Assembly: GCA_029204225.1 (NCBI GenBank)
Contig: CM055098.1
Location: 23,625,367 to 23,689,366, forward strand
Length of the DNA: 64,000 nucleotides
Source: Diphasiastrum complanatum
Lineage: Eukaryota; Streptophyta; Lycopodiopsida; Lycopodiales; Lycopodiaceae
Direction of reading: 5' to 3'
In this document: positions 35,042 through 46,620 of the stretch, one piece after another
Numbering within the stretch: the stretch's first letter is position 1
Layout: each line of letters starts with the position of its first letter
Notes under the pieces: generated by a model
Databases searched by the model: none
The model's input: only the letters and a program-made list of their open reading frames with translations
Told to the model about the DNA's origin: nothing
Made by a program: the position numbers and the translations under genes

Positions 35042-36480
35042 ATGGATGGTGCTGATCGCGATGGTGGCTCCCCGTCGCTGAACCTCCACCTCCACCCTGT
35101 CCATCGCTTTCATCTTGTCCACATGTCCACCGCTGCCAGCCCTTCATCCATCGCTGTCAGCCATCTCCCTCCATGGCCCCTCCCCATGCTGCCCGTAGGA
35201 CGGTCCTACCCCCTCGCCCTTCTACCTCACCCCCTCCCCTCGCTACCTCACTCACCCCCCTCGCTACCTCACCCACCACCTCCCTCGCTGCTACACCACC
35301 CACTACGTCACCCATCCCCCTCGCTACCTCACCCATCCCTCACCCAGCCCCCTCGTTACATCCCCCACCCCCCCCCCTTGCTGCTATATCATCCATCCCC
35401 CTCGCTGCTTCCCTCGCTACATCACCCACCCCCTCCCTCGCTGATACCTCACCCACCCCCTCACTCGCTGCTATTTCACTTCCCCCCCTTGCTACCTCAC
35501 CCACCCCCCCCCCCCCTCGCTACCTCACCCATCTCCGTCCACGTCGTTGCTGCCACCTCAACAGTACTCCTTGCTGCGGCTGCCAAGAACGATGCTTCTG
35601 CCAAAAATGGCACCCTCGCTGATGAGATGCCTGTTGTTGCAGCTGACATGGCACCCCCCTCCACCTCGTCCCTCTTCTCTTCTTCTTCTTCTTCTTTCAC
35701 TCCTCTCACTATTGCTCCCCTCTCTCTTTCATCCTCCTCTTCCGCACTATCCTCACACCAATCCACAGCTCTTGCCACCGCACCCATTCCCTACACTCCC
35801 TCCAAATCAATTGAACTCTTTTCCTCTTGGGAAACTGACCAAATGAGAGCAGATTTCCAGCTCTTGAAGCAAGAACTTACACAGTTGAAAGAAGTAGTGG
35901 TCTCCTTAGTAAAGGAAAAGAACCTGTTGCAGTCTAAGTCGCCTCATTGGAGCACGTGATTAACAATAGGCAAGTTGCAGCCTCGGAAACGCACACCACC
36001 ATGATACGAGAGCTCGAACACAAAATTGAACAGCATAAAGATTCATGGGCAGCAGTCTTGAAGAAAGGCACCAAACCTAGCGCCCCCATTTCCTCAGTTA
36101 TCTCAGCCACCATTTCGGAAGAGCGGTCAAGGGAGCAAAAAGCTCATAACATCAGGGTTCGTGGGATACCGGACACACAGGATGCCATGGCCGAAGCTAC
36201 GAGTTTTCTCGAGACCACTCTAGGACATGTGACATATGGACTCGATACAGCTTGGAGGACCACCAGGGATGCAGCTACACTGATCATCCGCTTCACATCC
36301 CTAGACAGCCGCAGAGAGGCCTTACGCTATAGAGCCTAGTTACGTGGCACTGCCATATTTATGGATGACGATCTTACCTACATCCAGGTGGAGGAGAGGC
36401 GTAAAGCCTTCTAGGCGACTCGAGAGACTGGTAGACGAGTCATATATCGAGATGGTCATATACGATTTGTTGCTGGCATC
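35042..36480 (+). pseudogene. ORF1 of LINE copy 5
   Basis: Low-complexity Pro/Ser/His-rich N-terminus (35042-35560), then SWETDQMRADFQLLKQELTQ and LKEVVVSLVKEKNLLQSKS, a coiled coil. A frameshift about 35945 is followed by the second half (EHKIEQHKDSWAAVLKKGT, HNIRVRGIPDTQDAMAEATS, AATLIIRFTSLDSRREALRY). This is the helix plus RRM-like layout of LINE ORF1 RNA-binding proteins. It ends, past stops at 36338 and about 36412, with GTAIFMDDDLTYIQVEERRK. Confidence 0.78.
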
Positions 36481-36529
36481 CCTAGCCGTTCTCAGAGCTA
36501 GGAATCCCAGGATTGGTGGGAGCATCTCG

Positions 36530-37500
36530 GGGCCCCATCCAGACCATCTTCAGATTGGCGTATGGAATTGTGATGGCATCCACTCATCCTCTACATCAGG
36601 TGATCTGATTGACTTTATCACTGGACAAGACCTATTGTTTTTTATGGAGACTCACGAGAGCCAGGTGCGCGGTTTACCTGCCTTCCCGGGATACAGATGG
36701 GATTCAGTATACAGATCTGAGACTAGATCAGCCAGTGGCTTGTCCCTACAGAGAGTCCCTTCATCAGATGTTTGAGTTCGTCAGGCATGATGAGCATGCA
36801 CGGTATATTTGGCTTCGTATCACAGGACGAGCGCTTGGTTTGGATAGGGACGTCTTCATTGCTGCCTGCTATTTTCCTCCAGAGTCCTCCTTTGCTGAGG
36901 GTGTTGGCTCACCTTACTTGGACCTTTCGGTGGATATCATTAGATTTGCACAGTAGGGGCATATTTTCCTCACTTGGGATCTTAATGCCCGGACAGCTTC
37001 ACGACAGACAAAGTTCCATGATGCTACAGATCATTTGCGAGTTCATGCCCTGGATAGTGACAGCTTGGGGATCACCAGGATCTCCGATGATGGACTGGGA
37101 CCTATTACTTCATATGGTGAGTACCTGTTGCAAGTGGCGGTCATAGTGTGGTTGATTACCTCATGGGGTCACCGTCATCCATTCCTCTCATTCACAGCTT
37201 CCGTATCTCCCATACCACCCTCTCTGATCATTCGTTCCTATCCTTCGCTACTGGCCACCTTCAACCACCACAACTTCAACACCAGTCCACCATCCTTCCC
37301 CGTGCACCCAAATACACCTTCCATCCCCTCTCTATCCCACTCTACCAGGAATCCCTCACCTCCTTACTTCACTCTTTTCCACACAGTGAATCATTGGAAT
37401 CACAAGCCGCCTTCCTCACCACCTATCTCCACTCTGCGGCTACTTTGGCTTTCCCCTCTAAACCTCATAAACACAAACCAATCCATCCTCGATCATCACG
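36530..37500 (+). pseudogene. ORF2 endonuclease of LINE copy 5
   Basis: LQIGVWNCDGIHSS (start of the APE fold, N), LLFFMETHESQ (catalytic E), ARYIWLRITGRALGLDRDVF, LNART near 36985, then HSVVDYLMGSPSSIPLIHSF and TTLSDHSFLSF (SDH) at 37140-37240. Several frame changes. Confidence 0.85.
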
Positions 37501-37509
37501 ACCTTTCTA

Positions 37510-38580
37510 TGGCGTCATCCTCCAGTCTGCAGTTAGCTCAGAAGCAGAGTCCAGGAGATTACATGCTTTGGGTTAGGCAGAGTTCCGCGCTCATTATTTC
37601 ACTACAAATCACATATTCACACTCCGCACCATCATTGAGGAAGCTAGACACAGGAAAGAAAAGGTTTACTGTTGTTTTGTGGACTTCAAGAAAGCCTTTG
37701 ACTTTGTTCCACGCTCTTTACTTATCCAGAGACTCCGAGACCTAGGTTCTCTACAGATATTATTCTAGCCGTCATGGCTCTCTATGAGAGAGTTTTGGGT
37801 TGCTTTCGTCATGGTAGTGGCATTTCTGAGCAGATCTGGAGTACTATTGGGGTTAAGCAGGGATGCTCTCTCTCACCAGTTCTGGATTATATATTAACGA
37901 GCTAGAGCAGGTCATCTCTCAGTGTGGTGGGGACGGGTGTCGGTTGGGAGACGTTTTGATTGCCATCCTTCTCTATGCGGATGACGTGGTACTAGTCTCT
38001 CGTACGAGAGAGGGATTACAGAGACAGTTGGACTGTTTACACACTTTTTGTACTCAGTAGGGTTTAGGGGTGAACCTCTCGAAGACCAAAGTTATGGTCT
38101 TCAATACCTCTCGGGCCTTCATGCAACGCCAGGAGCTTACCTTCGATGGACAGTCCCTAGAGGTGGTTTCTTTATACACTTACATGGGCGTGCTCTTCTC
38201 TGGTCCTACCTTCAGTATGAGACAGGCGGCTACTTCTAGACTTGGGAAGGGCCACTCTTCCCTAGTCCATTTGGAGAGATTCTGCTTCCGCAAGTCTATT
38301 CGTGATGCTCCGAGTAAGTGCAGACTGTTTGATACCATCGTCACCCCCTCAGCCTTGTATGCCGCAGAGATATGGTGCACAGGATTATCATCTTCACACT
38401 AGTCCAGCATTTCACGCTTACAGACCACCATGTTGGCTCGCATGATCCGAGCGAAGCCCTCCGTTCCCTATGAGATCATCCTTGCGGAGTTTGTCACCCC
38501 CCTATTCAGATTGAGGCTGCCTTCCAGCTTATCACGTACATCCAGCGAGCTCAGGCATTTCCCGATACCGAGCAGAGATA
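37510..38580 (+). pseudogene. ORF2 reverse transcriptase of LINE copy 5
   Basis: After an internal deletion the frame resumes at VILQSAVSSEAESRRLHALG. RT motifs follow: VYCCFVDFKKAFDFVPRSLL, GVKQGCSLS, ILLYADDVVLVSRTREGLQR (catalytic YADD near 37975), VNLSKTKVMVFNTS. Then the thumb: FCFRKSIRDAPSKCRLFDTI and LARMIRAKPSVPYEIILAEF. Stops near 37575 and 38057 and frameshifts near 37745, 37880 and 38500. Confidence 0.88.
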
Positions 38581-38596
38581 TACTCGGATTGCACTC

Positions 38597-39427
38597 ATGT
38601 CCTCTCATCACCTTCAGACTCAGGGATACCGGCTATCATGGTTCTCTCAGGCATCACACTTCCTCATGGAAGCATTTGTTATCACTATCACTGATCTCCC
38701 TTTGGGTACACACCAGTACATTAGACGTTTTTTATATAGAGCATATCTCGACCGTACCTGGCGTCACCAGCTGAGGGTTAAGCCTGACTACTACCGGACC
38801 CACTTTCTAGTGCAGGATGCCACTGGTCTTCCAGTTTTACCTCGCTATTTGTCTTTTGGACTATCACACGGTCTTCGTTTTACTTTGGGACAGTTCATAG
38901 TCTCCTCATATCAGTTGGCTATTGAGACAGGCAGATTCCAGGGTACACCACGAGAGGAGAGACTATGCCTGTTGTGTCCCCTACATGAGATAGAGTCCGA
39001 GGAGCATGTCATCTTCAGATGCCCCATATATTATGAGATTAGAGGGAGATATGATTGTTTATTCCATGACATGCCTACTATACTTAGAGCACTGATGGGA
39101 TATGAGGACTCTCGCTGTGTTGCACTTATGCTACGAGAGATGGTCTTGATGCGCCAGGATATGTACCAGACAACTCACCAGCCACATCCTAGCTCTCAGG
39201 CTCAGATTACGTCTTTCTTCACCAGGAGACGGACACGGCCCGACGACGATGACGACGACATACCACCTCACCGACGTCAGAGATCACTCATAGTCATGCA
39301 GCAGTTCACACTTCTCGCCTTGTTACGAGAGTGCACAGTTTTCACCCTCCTAGACGACGTCAGCGACGGCCCATACCTCCCTGATACTGCTCGTATTACG
39401 TCTTTTTTCAGCAGCAGCAGTATCTGA
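38597..39427 (+). pseudogene. ORF2 C-terminal zinc-finger-like region of LINE copy 5
   Basis: 276 codons without a stop: LPLGTHQYIRRFLYRAYLDR, SYQLAIETGRFQGTPREERL, CLLCPLHEIESEEHVIFRCP and YYEIRGRYDCLF. The C..C...H....C pattern is the zf-RVT-like motif at the end of many LINE ORF2 proteins. An acidic/Arg-rich tail ends FFSSSSI at 39424. Confidence 0.87.
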
Positions 39428-39615
39428 CACTATCTGATACTACTTTACTCTACTCTACTCATGGCAGCTACTCTTGCTCCCACTTATGGACAATTGGCAG
39501 TTTGTAGTTTACAACTATATTACTCATTTTTCTTTATGCATAGTTTTTTCTTGGAGACGTTTATATATGCTCCCATGGTTTTCACATACTTGACATGTAC
39601 TCCTTTTGGTCTTAT

Positions 39616-39629
39616 ATGCCTTTTGGCAT
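39616..39629 (+). other. LINE 3'-end stem-loop (copy 5)
   Basis: ATGCC-TTTT-GGCAT, then 14 nt to AATAAAGC and the CT tail. Equivalent hairpins lie at 34795-34808 (GCACC-CACG-GGTGC), 62704-62717 (ATGCC-TTTT-GGCAT) and, reverse strand, 27553-27566 (GTACC-TCAG-GGTAC). Stems differ but pairing is kept. Likely the RNA structure recognised by the LINE RT. Confidence 0.75.
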
Positions 39630-39660
39630 GGAAAAGACATTAATAAAGCTTTCTTTCTTT

Positions 39661-39664
<4 letters not shown>

Positions 39665-39730
<66 letters not shown>
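39665..39730 (+). repeat. (CT)n between LINE copies 5 and 6
   Basis: About 33 CT units after CTTTCTTTCTTTCTTTT. Confidence 0.97.
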
Positions 39731-39735
<5 letters not shown>

Positions 39736-39789
39736 AGGAGCAGCCCGAGATCCCCTACCACTTTGCGACTTGGCTTTTGGAATTGCAAT
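39731..39789 (+). pseudogene. LINE copy 6, 5' fragment of ORF2
   Basis: CCCGAGATCCCCTACCACTT...CTTGGCTTTTGGAATTGCAA corresponds to the start of the endonuclease in copy 4 (33437-33493). Cut after 59 bp by a gypsy LTR. Confidence 0.75.
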
Positions 39790-40155
39790 AGTTATGGACT
39801 TGGCTCATTACATTGGTCGCGTCCATTCTTTTATTGTTATTATGCATAAGCAGGCCTAAGGGGCCTTTTTATTCATATATTGGCCTTGGGCCCTATTTGG
39901 TTTCGGACTTGGTCACATTGATTTGGAGTGGGGGTCCTCCTATTGGGAGGGCGCACTATTTTCTCTCCAAATCCTTTTCTCTCCCTTTTTTGAATCCTCC
40001 ATTTGATTCAGGGAGAGGGTATAAGTAGGGCATCATTGTATTCCTTTATTCAGTTTATGATGATTGCTCCTCTTTAGCCTCCTTAAGCATTCTCTTCTTG
40101 CTTTCTAGCTTAAGTCCTACTTTCTAGCATAGCTAGTGAATCTTAGCTTGTAACT
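39790..40155 (+). repeat. 5' LTR of gypsy A3
   Basis: 366 bp, AGTTATGGACTTGG...GCTTGTAACT; the same AG...CT ends as family A. Contains GGGTATAAGTAGGGC. Confidence 0.88.
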
Positions 40156-40167
40156 TGGTATCAGAGC
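40156..40167 (+). other. PBS of gypsy A3
   Basis: TGGTATCAGAGC directly after the LTR: the exact initiator-Met tRNA-type site. Confidence 0.92.
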
Positions 40168-40179
40168 ACTTTCCTGCAG

Positions 40180-40810
40180 ATTGATGGAGGCTGTCCAGCG
40201 CCCTACCACCCATCACTTTCATCGATTTTTCTCCATCAACCTTCCTGCAGATTGGTGGAGGCTGTCCAGCGCCCTACCACCCATCACTTTCATCAATTTA
40301 TCTCCGTCATTTTTGCAGATTGGTGGTGGTTGTCCAGTGCCCTACTGTCCATCACTTTCGATGATTTCTTCATCATTTTTTGCAATTTTGGTGGAGGTTG
40401 TCCAGTGCCCTGCTAACCCATCACTTACGTCGATTTTTTTCGGCAGATTTTCATTGTTTTTGCAGATTTGGTAGCTATTGCCTAGCGCCCTACTACCTCA
40501 TCATTTTTGACACCTTTCGTCACCGATTTGCTGTCCATTTTTTATATTGATTGGAGGCTGTCCAGTGCCCTACTACCGTCTCATTTTCAACGATTCTTTT
40601 CATCGACTTGCTGTCCATTTCGGCTATTGATTGGAGGCTGATCGGCGCCTTACTTCAGCACCCTTTCCAGCCTATTTTTCAGCATATTGTGGATCTTGGT
40701 AGTTCCTGCCCAACACCCTATTATGTCACCGTTCTCGACGGATTTTTCCATCGACTTGCTGGTCATTTTGCTGATTATTTGTCGGCTGTCTAGCGCCCTC
40801 TTTCAGCACT
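40180..40810 (+). repeat. Imperfect tandem repeats in the gypsy A3 leader
   Basis: About nine units at 65-90-nt spacing, each with a form of GGCTGTCCAGCGCCCTAC (near 40188, 40259, 40327, 40396, 40468, 40555, 40636, 40700, 40785) followed by a CCATCACTTTC-like block. Related single motifs occur in the leaders of A1 and A2. Confidence 0.75.
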
Positions 40811-41350
40811 TTTTTCAGCTTATTTGGCGCGAGTTGAGGATTCGGATTGGTGGCTGGTTGGCACATCTTTTATGTCATATCTTCAGCTTTTACCTCTCTT
40901 TGTTGGCACTACTGATTGGACAATGGATCAGCACCCACCCAGGTATTGCTTGCACCCATTTGTACTTCCTTTTTGCACCTACTTGCTCTTTTTTTGTTCA
41001 CATACTACTCTTTTTTCAGCCCCCTATTTCCCTCTCATATTTGTTATTTTGCTGCCTCACACCCTCCTCCTTTCTTTTTCCATTTTGTTAAAACCCTTCT
41101 ACTTATTGGCTTTGCACATTTGCTGTCCATTATTCTACTTTTTTGGCCCCTTATTTTCTGATTATTATCCATCTTGATTGGCTGTTTCTGTGCCATTTTT
41201 GGTGATTTTGGAAGTTAGACTAAGTTGGGGTGACGACAAACGTCCTCTCCCTCAGGTTTTGTCTTTTCCTTAGTCCCTATAGAAACTTCTTCATCAGAAA
41301 ACCCACCACAGAGCTCTTTAGATGGTCATTTTACTCATATTGATGCCCGC

Positions 41351-42345
41351 ATGGATCATCTTGAGAGTCGTATTGATCGTATTCTTTCTAGCCTTGAGAC
41401 TATCCTACCACGAGGGGATACCATCCCCCCAGACATTCTTCATCGTCCTGGTAAAGCACCTTTATTTCCTATTTTGAGTACGCCTGCTCCTGCTTCATCT
41501 TTAGGAGGTGCTTTTGGTAGTACGTTTGGTCTCCCTTCATATAGTGCTAGTCCTTATGGGTCTCCTTTCGGGTCTTTTGTACCACCACCTGGATTTCCCT
41601 ACGCACCACCAGGATTTCCTTCTCCTACGTTTTCAGGAAATCTTGAGCTCCATTTTGCTCGTGATTTTCATGATCGCATCTAGCTTACTACTTATTCTGA
41701 TTCGTCTGACAGGAATATCTTGGAATATTGGTTCTCTAAGTTAGAGACCTATTTTCTTATATATCCCAAGACTGAAACCCAGAAATTGCAGTTGGCCGCA
41801 TTACATTTAGATGGTAGAGCTCAGAGTTGGTGGCGTGTTTATCGCTCTAAGCCTACTCGCGAGGGGTTACATATATGGCCTACTTATCGTCATGATATTC
41901 GTATGGCTATGATTGACCCACAGTGGTTGGTTCGCCAACGTGATCTGTTTCGTAGCCTTCGCCATACTAGTGATTTGACTGCTTATATTGATTACTTTAT
42001 TGAGCTTTCCTATCTTTTTACTGATCTTCATCCTATAGAGCTTATTTCACGTTTTTTTGCCGGTCTTAGAGACTCCTTACGATATGATGTCTCATCTTTT
42101 CGGCCTCTTACTCTCTCAGATGCTATCTCCTTGGCTACTACCTTGCATCATAAGTATCCTGAGTTATCCACTTCTTATCGTTTTTCTTGCTCTCATTCCA
42201 CTGCTTCTCCTACTTTGGCTTCTTCTACTACCGTTCCTCTTGGTCCTCCTACCATTGTTTTTTATCATGAGGCTCTTACTCCTGATGATTCTGATAATTA
42301 TATCCAGATTCTTGATACTCCTGACCCACATTTGCTGAAAATTTA
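41351..42345 (+). pseudogene. gag of gypsy A3, truncated
   Basis: MDHLESRIDRILSSLETILP, a Pro/Gly/Ser-rich segment, a stop at 41681, then LETYFLIYPKTETQKLQLAA, DGRAQSWWRVYRSKPTREGL, SRFFAGLRDSLRYDVSSFRP. The zinc knuckle is missing and the frame runs on to TIVFYHEALTPDDSDNYIQI. Ends at 42345 where intron sequence resumes. Confidence 0.87.
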
Positions 42346-42589
42346 ACATATGTGAGGCAAAAGCTGTCTAGTTGAGTTCGTTGAAGAAGGAACCAGTTTC
42401 TTCGATTTGTAGTTTTAGCAATCAGTTTCTGTGACTTGTACATAATGATATATGACTTTATTTTCTTATTCCTGTCTTCTGTTTGTTCTCTATAATTTAT
42501 TTTCACTCTGATTCATTCTCAGTTGAAGCAATTATTTTGCTATTCTCTGTGGCATTCAAAATTGTGTGTTGCTTGAAAATTTTGCACAG
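42346..42589 (+). other. 3' end of dynein intron 11
   Basis: AT-rich, acceptor TTTTGCACAG. Nothing else. Confidence 0.6.
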
Positions 42590-42797
42590 TTACATTGTGA
42601 ACCCAGATATGGAGCCAGCAAAAATACAGGTGGTTTCAAAGGCAGCCTTTGGGCTGTGTTCATGGATAATTGCGATGGAAGCATATGACCACGTTGCAAA
42701 AGTTGTGGCTCCCAAGAAAGCTGCCCTTAAAATTGCTGAGGCTGAATATGAAGAAGTTATGGCCAACCTTCGCCTGAAACAGGCTGCTCTACAAAAG
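42590..42797 (+). CDS. Dynein heavy chain exon 12: MTBD end and coiled coil CC2 start
   Basis: 208 nt (1 nt completes the split Pro codon, then 69 codons). VVSKAAFGLCSWIIAMEAYD and HVAKVVAPKKAALKIAEAEY are the conserved S.A..GLc.Wv.Am..Yd.v.k.v.PK...l..ae block where the stalk returns. Confidence 0.94.
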
Positions 42798-42996
42798 GTA
42801 AAATTCATCGGAAAAAGCAATTGAGAATTTTGCCTTTTTAGATAACAATATCAGGCAATTTGAAATCTGCATGGTTGTTTTTGCTAGATTATCGAAAATG
42901 ATTGTTCGACAAACAGTAATACTAAGTTTTTGAAACTCTTGACAAAGGGCCTATACTGAATTTGTTATGCACCTAACGATACTGATCCTTCAACAG

Positions 42997-43269
42997 GTTG
43001 AACAAAGGCTGGCGGAGCTAGATGCAAGATTGGTTGAAGCTCAAGAAAAGAAAAAAACAGTTCAAGATGAAGCCAATCTTTGTGCAACGAAAATTGATCG
43101 TGCTAATCAGCTGATGTCTGGGCTAGGAGGTGAAAAAAGTAGGTGGACAGCACAAGCTAATATGTTTGGTCAGACGTACACCAAGCTCACCGGTGATATC
43201 CTCCTTTCAGCTGGCATGATTGCATACCTTGGAGTATTTACCCCTAGTTTCAGGGAACAATGTATGCAG
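42997..43269 (+). CDS. Dynein heavy chain exon 13: CC2 and start of AAA5
   Basis: 91 codons, phase 0. VEQRLAELDARLVEAQEKKK is coiled coil. RANQLMSGLGGEKSRW is the invariant A..Li.gLggEk.RW at the stalk base. TGDILLSAGMIAYLGVFTPS opens AAA5. Intron 12 before it is 199 bp. Confidence 0.95.
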
Positions 43270-43377
43270 GTGAGTCTGATCTTGCATCTCTAGGGTCATA
43301 AAATAATCTGTTTGGTTTATATCTGTTCATTCTTACCTTCTCTATATCCAATCTTGTACTAACCATTGGCTCTGCAG

Positions 43378-43566
43378 AGTTGGTTGTCTCTGTGCAAAGA
43401 CAAAAAGGTTCCATGCTCCGAAGAGTTTTGTCTTAGCAGCGTGTTAGCAGACCCGGTCAAGATCCAGGCATGGAACATCGCGGGCCTACCAAAGGATCAA
43501 TGTTCTATTGACAATGGCACCATCATAACAAATTCAAGACAATGGCCTTTGATGATAGATCCTCAG
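43378..43566 (+). CDS. Dynein heavy chain exon 14: AAA5
   Basis: 63 codons, phase 0. IQAWNIAGLPKDQCSIDNGT and NSRQWPLMIDPQ match W.i.GLP.D..S.eNgii....rwpLmiDPQ of AAA5. Intron 13 is 108 bp. Confidence 0.95.
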
Positions 43567-44396
43567 GTATGGCAATTAACAGAGTCAAAACTGTGTACAT
43601 GATTTCACCTTCAGCTAGTACGATGGACCTTTATTGAAAGATTGTCATTCAGGTTGTGAAATCTATATTAGGTTTCACACAGATGAAAATTATTGTTTGG
43701 TTCTCAGAATGAAAGGATATGGAGGGTTGTCGTTGTGAGAGAAACTTTGGGCCATTAGAACGCCGTAGCGAGTAATTGTATGAGTGCCAATTAACAAATG
43801 TGGTGCAGTCTAATGCATTTAAAGAATTTGTGTAGTAGGTCATCAATGAAATTGAATTCATAAATGACTGCTGTTACAACAAGATGATGTCTTGTTGGAA
43901 GCTTTCTAGTAACTAGAAACCCCACATGACCATATTCAACTCCCCTGGAGCTGCTTACTGTAATGGCCGTCTAAGGTCACCATCCATCTTTATATCTATG
44001 CTGATAGTAGTAGTTTGTTAATATATCTAGGTCATTGTCAATTTTGCGCAAATATAATGTATTTTGGCTAAAGAAGGTTTAATACATCTAGTAAGGACCA
44101 GTAAGTAGATTTTTATGTTCTTGGTTTAGATGACCCCAGTATGCAATTTCAAAATGGAAAAGTTCTGAAGAACAAAAGGAAAAAGCTAGACACTCTATTT
44201 CTGCCATGTAAAGGACTTGTTAGAACTTCTTAAGATGTAAAAATCTGATGTTAGTACACAGCCTCAACCTTTATCCATATCCTTTTGCTTGCATTGCGTA
44301 ACTTCTGTTTGTGTTTCTCCTCACTAATGACTTTCCAGTTGCTTTTGCATCCCATTTTATAGAATATTGCTGGCTCCTAACTCATTTTTATATCAG
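43567..44396 (+). other. Dynein intron 14 (830 bp)
   Basis: Non-coding; no element recognised. Confidence 0.7.
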
Positions 44397-44501
44397 GGCC
44401 AAGCAAACAAATGGGTGAAGAACATGGAGAGCAACAATTCACTTATTGTGACCAAGTTGAGTGATGGTGACTTTTTGCGGAAGCTGGAAGTGGGTATTCA
44501 G
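44397..44501 (+). CDS. Dynein heavy chain exon 15: AAA5
   Basis: 35 codons, phase 0. GQANKWVKNMESNNSLIVTK and LSDGDFLRKLEVGIQ: the family GQAnkWIknmE....l.v.kl.d.dflr.le.ai block, directly continuing DPQ of exon 14. Confidence 0.95.
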
Positions 44502-45067
44502 GTACTTTTCCACAATAAGCACATTCTCAGCTGTCTCCAGCTCCCTGTTTGCTGGACTTTGTTTGCATATGTTTCTGGAATTCCTCTATATTATGTCACA
44601 AGCCATGACTAATGTATCTTACCATACTTGATGTAAGTCGCTTCATTTCTCAAAATATGCAGCCATTCTGTCTAGAATAAGCTTGTCAGGCTCATTTCTT
44701 CAGAGGCTTTTGAGAATTTCAAACTAAAGTTACAGGATGACATTTCTTAGACCTCATTTTAATTAATCGGTAATCACTGAAACATGGGCTGTTATCTTTC
44801 TTTTTTTATTACCAAATTCAGTATCACTTTATTTTATCATATCAAATTTTGTTTTTAAAAGGCTTTATATTACTTACTCAAACGTTTGGCTGTCAAATTA
44901 TTTATTCAGCTCCTCACGCTTGATAAGTGCCACATTAAACATTTGAAATCCATGTTCACGGATCATCTTTGTGCTTGCTGAGGATTCATAGTGACTCTTT
45001 AGTGTCGGTTTGGCGTCGCCTTGCTTCTCTTGTAATAAAATTTTGTGACCTGAATTTTTTTATGCAG
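44502..45067 (+). other. Dynein intron 15 (566 bp)
   Basis: Non-coding; no element recognised. Confidence 0.7.
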
Positions 45068-45271
45068 TTTGGGAAGCCAGTTCTGCTTGAAAATGTCGGA
45101 GATGAGTTGGATCCAGCTTTGGAACCCATTCTTCTCCAGCAAACATTCAGACAAAGCGGTACGCTATGTATACGATTGGGTGAGAACACGTTGGAGTACT
45201 CGAGCAGCTTCCGTCTTTATCTAACAACAAAGCTCCGCAATCCTCATTACAGCCCAGAAACCTCTGCTAAA
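45068..45271 (+). CDS. Dynein heavy chain exon 16: AAA5
   Basis: 68 codons, phase 0. FGKPVLLENVGDELDPALEP and YLTTKLRNPHYSPETSAK: G.pvLlEnvgeelDp.leP and y.TTKL.NPhY.PE.s.k, hallmarks of dynein AAA5. Confidence 0.96.
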
Positions 45272-45856
45272 GTATGCTTTGCAAGAAAAGCTCATCAGTT
45301 GTATTGAAATACATGAACTGTGAATGCCTGCTGCTATTTTCCCCATTTCAATTATGCTACACAAACTGAAAATGTCTTCTTCTATCTTTATACTGCACTT
45401 ATGTCACTGAAATGTTTCTCGACCTGCAAGTATGATTTTTGAGAAGTCTATTAAGCTGAGACAATGGCATACTTTAATGAGAAAGGAGAAATTTCAGCAA
45501 GATTAATAAATACACTAGACATGACTTAGTGTGCTAGAAGTATAGTTAGAAATTGAGCAGGCAGGCAACTGGTTGGTACAAAAAGGTTAAACTTTTTGGC
45601 TTCTTATGTTGCCAAGAGATAGCACTCATTAACATAAAAGACAAAGTGGTGCTACTTGAAGAGGAGAAATGCAGCAGACTATACTGGAAAGTACACACAG
45701 TCTTCATGCTTCACACATTCTAATTGTTTGAATGTGCTTAAGTGTTTCTCAATTCATGAAATATGTAGCACCTTGATGTTACGACGATGCATTTCAGGCA
45801 GCATTTGGAATTCTGGGAAAGGATTCTAAAGACCTTACTTGTGGGTGCTTCAACAG
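45272..45856 (+). other. Dynein intron 16 (585 bp)
   Basis: Non-coding; no element recognised. Confidence 0.7.
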
Positions 45857-46072
45857 GTGACACTAGTCAACTTTATGATTACCTTGGAGGGACTCTTTGA
45901 CCAGCTTTTGGGCATTGCTGTGGCCAAAGAAAGACCAAATTTAGAAGAAGAAAAGAATCAGCTCACTTTACAAAGTGCTAGCAACCAGAAACAGCTGAAA
46001 GAAATAGAAGATAAAACCTTGGAGGTTCTTTCACAAGAAGGCAATATTCTCGATGATGAAAGTGGAATCCAG
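45857..46072 (+). CDS. Dynein heavy chain exon 17: AAA5 end and buttress coiled coil
   Basis: 72 codons, phase 0. VTLVNFMITLEGLFDQLLGI and VAKERPNLEEEKNQL match vNF..t..gL.dQLL..vv..ErpdLEe.k..L. KQLKEIEDKTLEVLSQEGNI is the l.eiEd.iL..Ls...GniLdd buttress segment. Confidence 0.96.
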
Positions 46073-46449
46073 GTAAAGTCCATCCACTCTATTTCAAAAC
46101 TGAAATCAGATAACTTCTCAAAGGTATATCTTCAATCAGATTCTAGAGGCATTCAAACCAGGTTTTTGATTAGCTGGTTTGAGTAAGCTTTTATAATAGA
46201 TGTCACAGTATGTCACCCCAGAGCTGATTACTATGTTAGTATTTTAGTTCATCGTATTTCATATGTACCCATAAAACCACAGGGAAGAACCTGTTTCCAT
46301 TGCTTTGCAAGTGATAGGATCATTAAGTACAACATAGAGACGCTTCTCTTGTAACTTCAAATCCTGGTAGTCTCTCTATCTTCAATTGTCAGTTCAATGT
46401 TTCAAAGTTTATTGGTGGGAAGAACTGCCCCTAATCAGCTGCAAGCTAT
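46073..46449 (+). other. Dynein intron 17, 5' part
   Basis: Non-coding, AT-rich; no element recognised. Confidence 0.55.
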
Positions 46450-46620
46450 TTACTTCTGGATTTTGGACAGAACTTATGTGTATTTTGGATGTTGAAATTT
46501 TACGGGGACTGCTCATCACTCTTCTACTAACAGCCAATCTGAGGTTCTTAATCATCTTGTTCGTAATTTTGTTTCACCTTCTAGTCACAATTGGGATCTG
46601 CACTTGTGTTGTGCAGAATA
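46450..46620 (+). pseudogene. Gypsy integrase core scrap
   Basis: Pieces in shifting frames match TELMRILDVQLFMGSAYHYT and SEVLNRILEDYLRHFVTPS of element A2 (for example SQSEVLNHLVRNFVSPSSHN and WDLHLCCAEY). Surrounding pol is absent. Confidence 0.7.

Larger units (their letters stand above)
39790..42345 (+). mobile_element. Gypsy family A relative (A3), 3'-truncated
   Basis: 5' LTR, perfect PBS, long repetitive leader and gag; then it stops at 42345. No protease, RT or 3' LTR. Inserted in LINE copy 6. The LTR is much diverged from A2, so this is a sister family. Confidence 0.87.

Noticed and set aside
35042-35622. Proline-rich frames as a cellular cell-wall-type protein
   Set aside because: Position between (CT)n and the LINE coiled-coil ORF1 and endonuclease shows it is the N-terminus of LINE ORF1; the second overlapping frame is a shadow.
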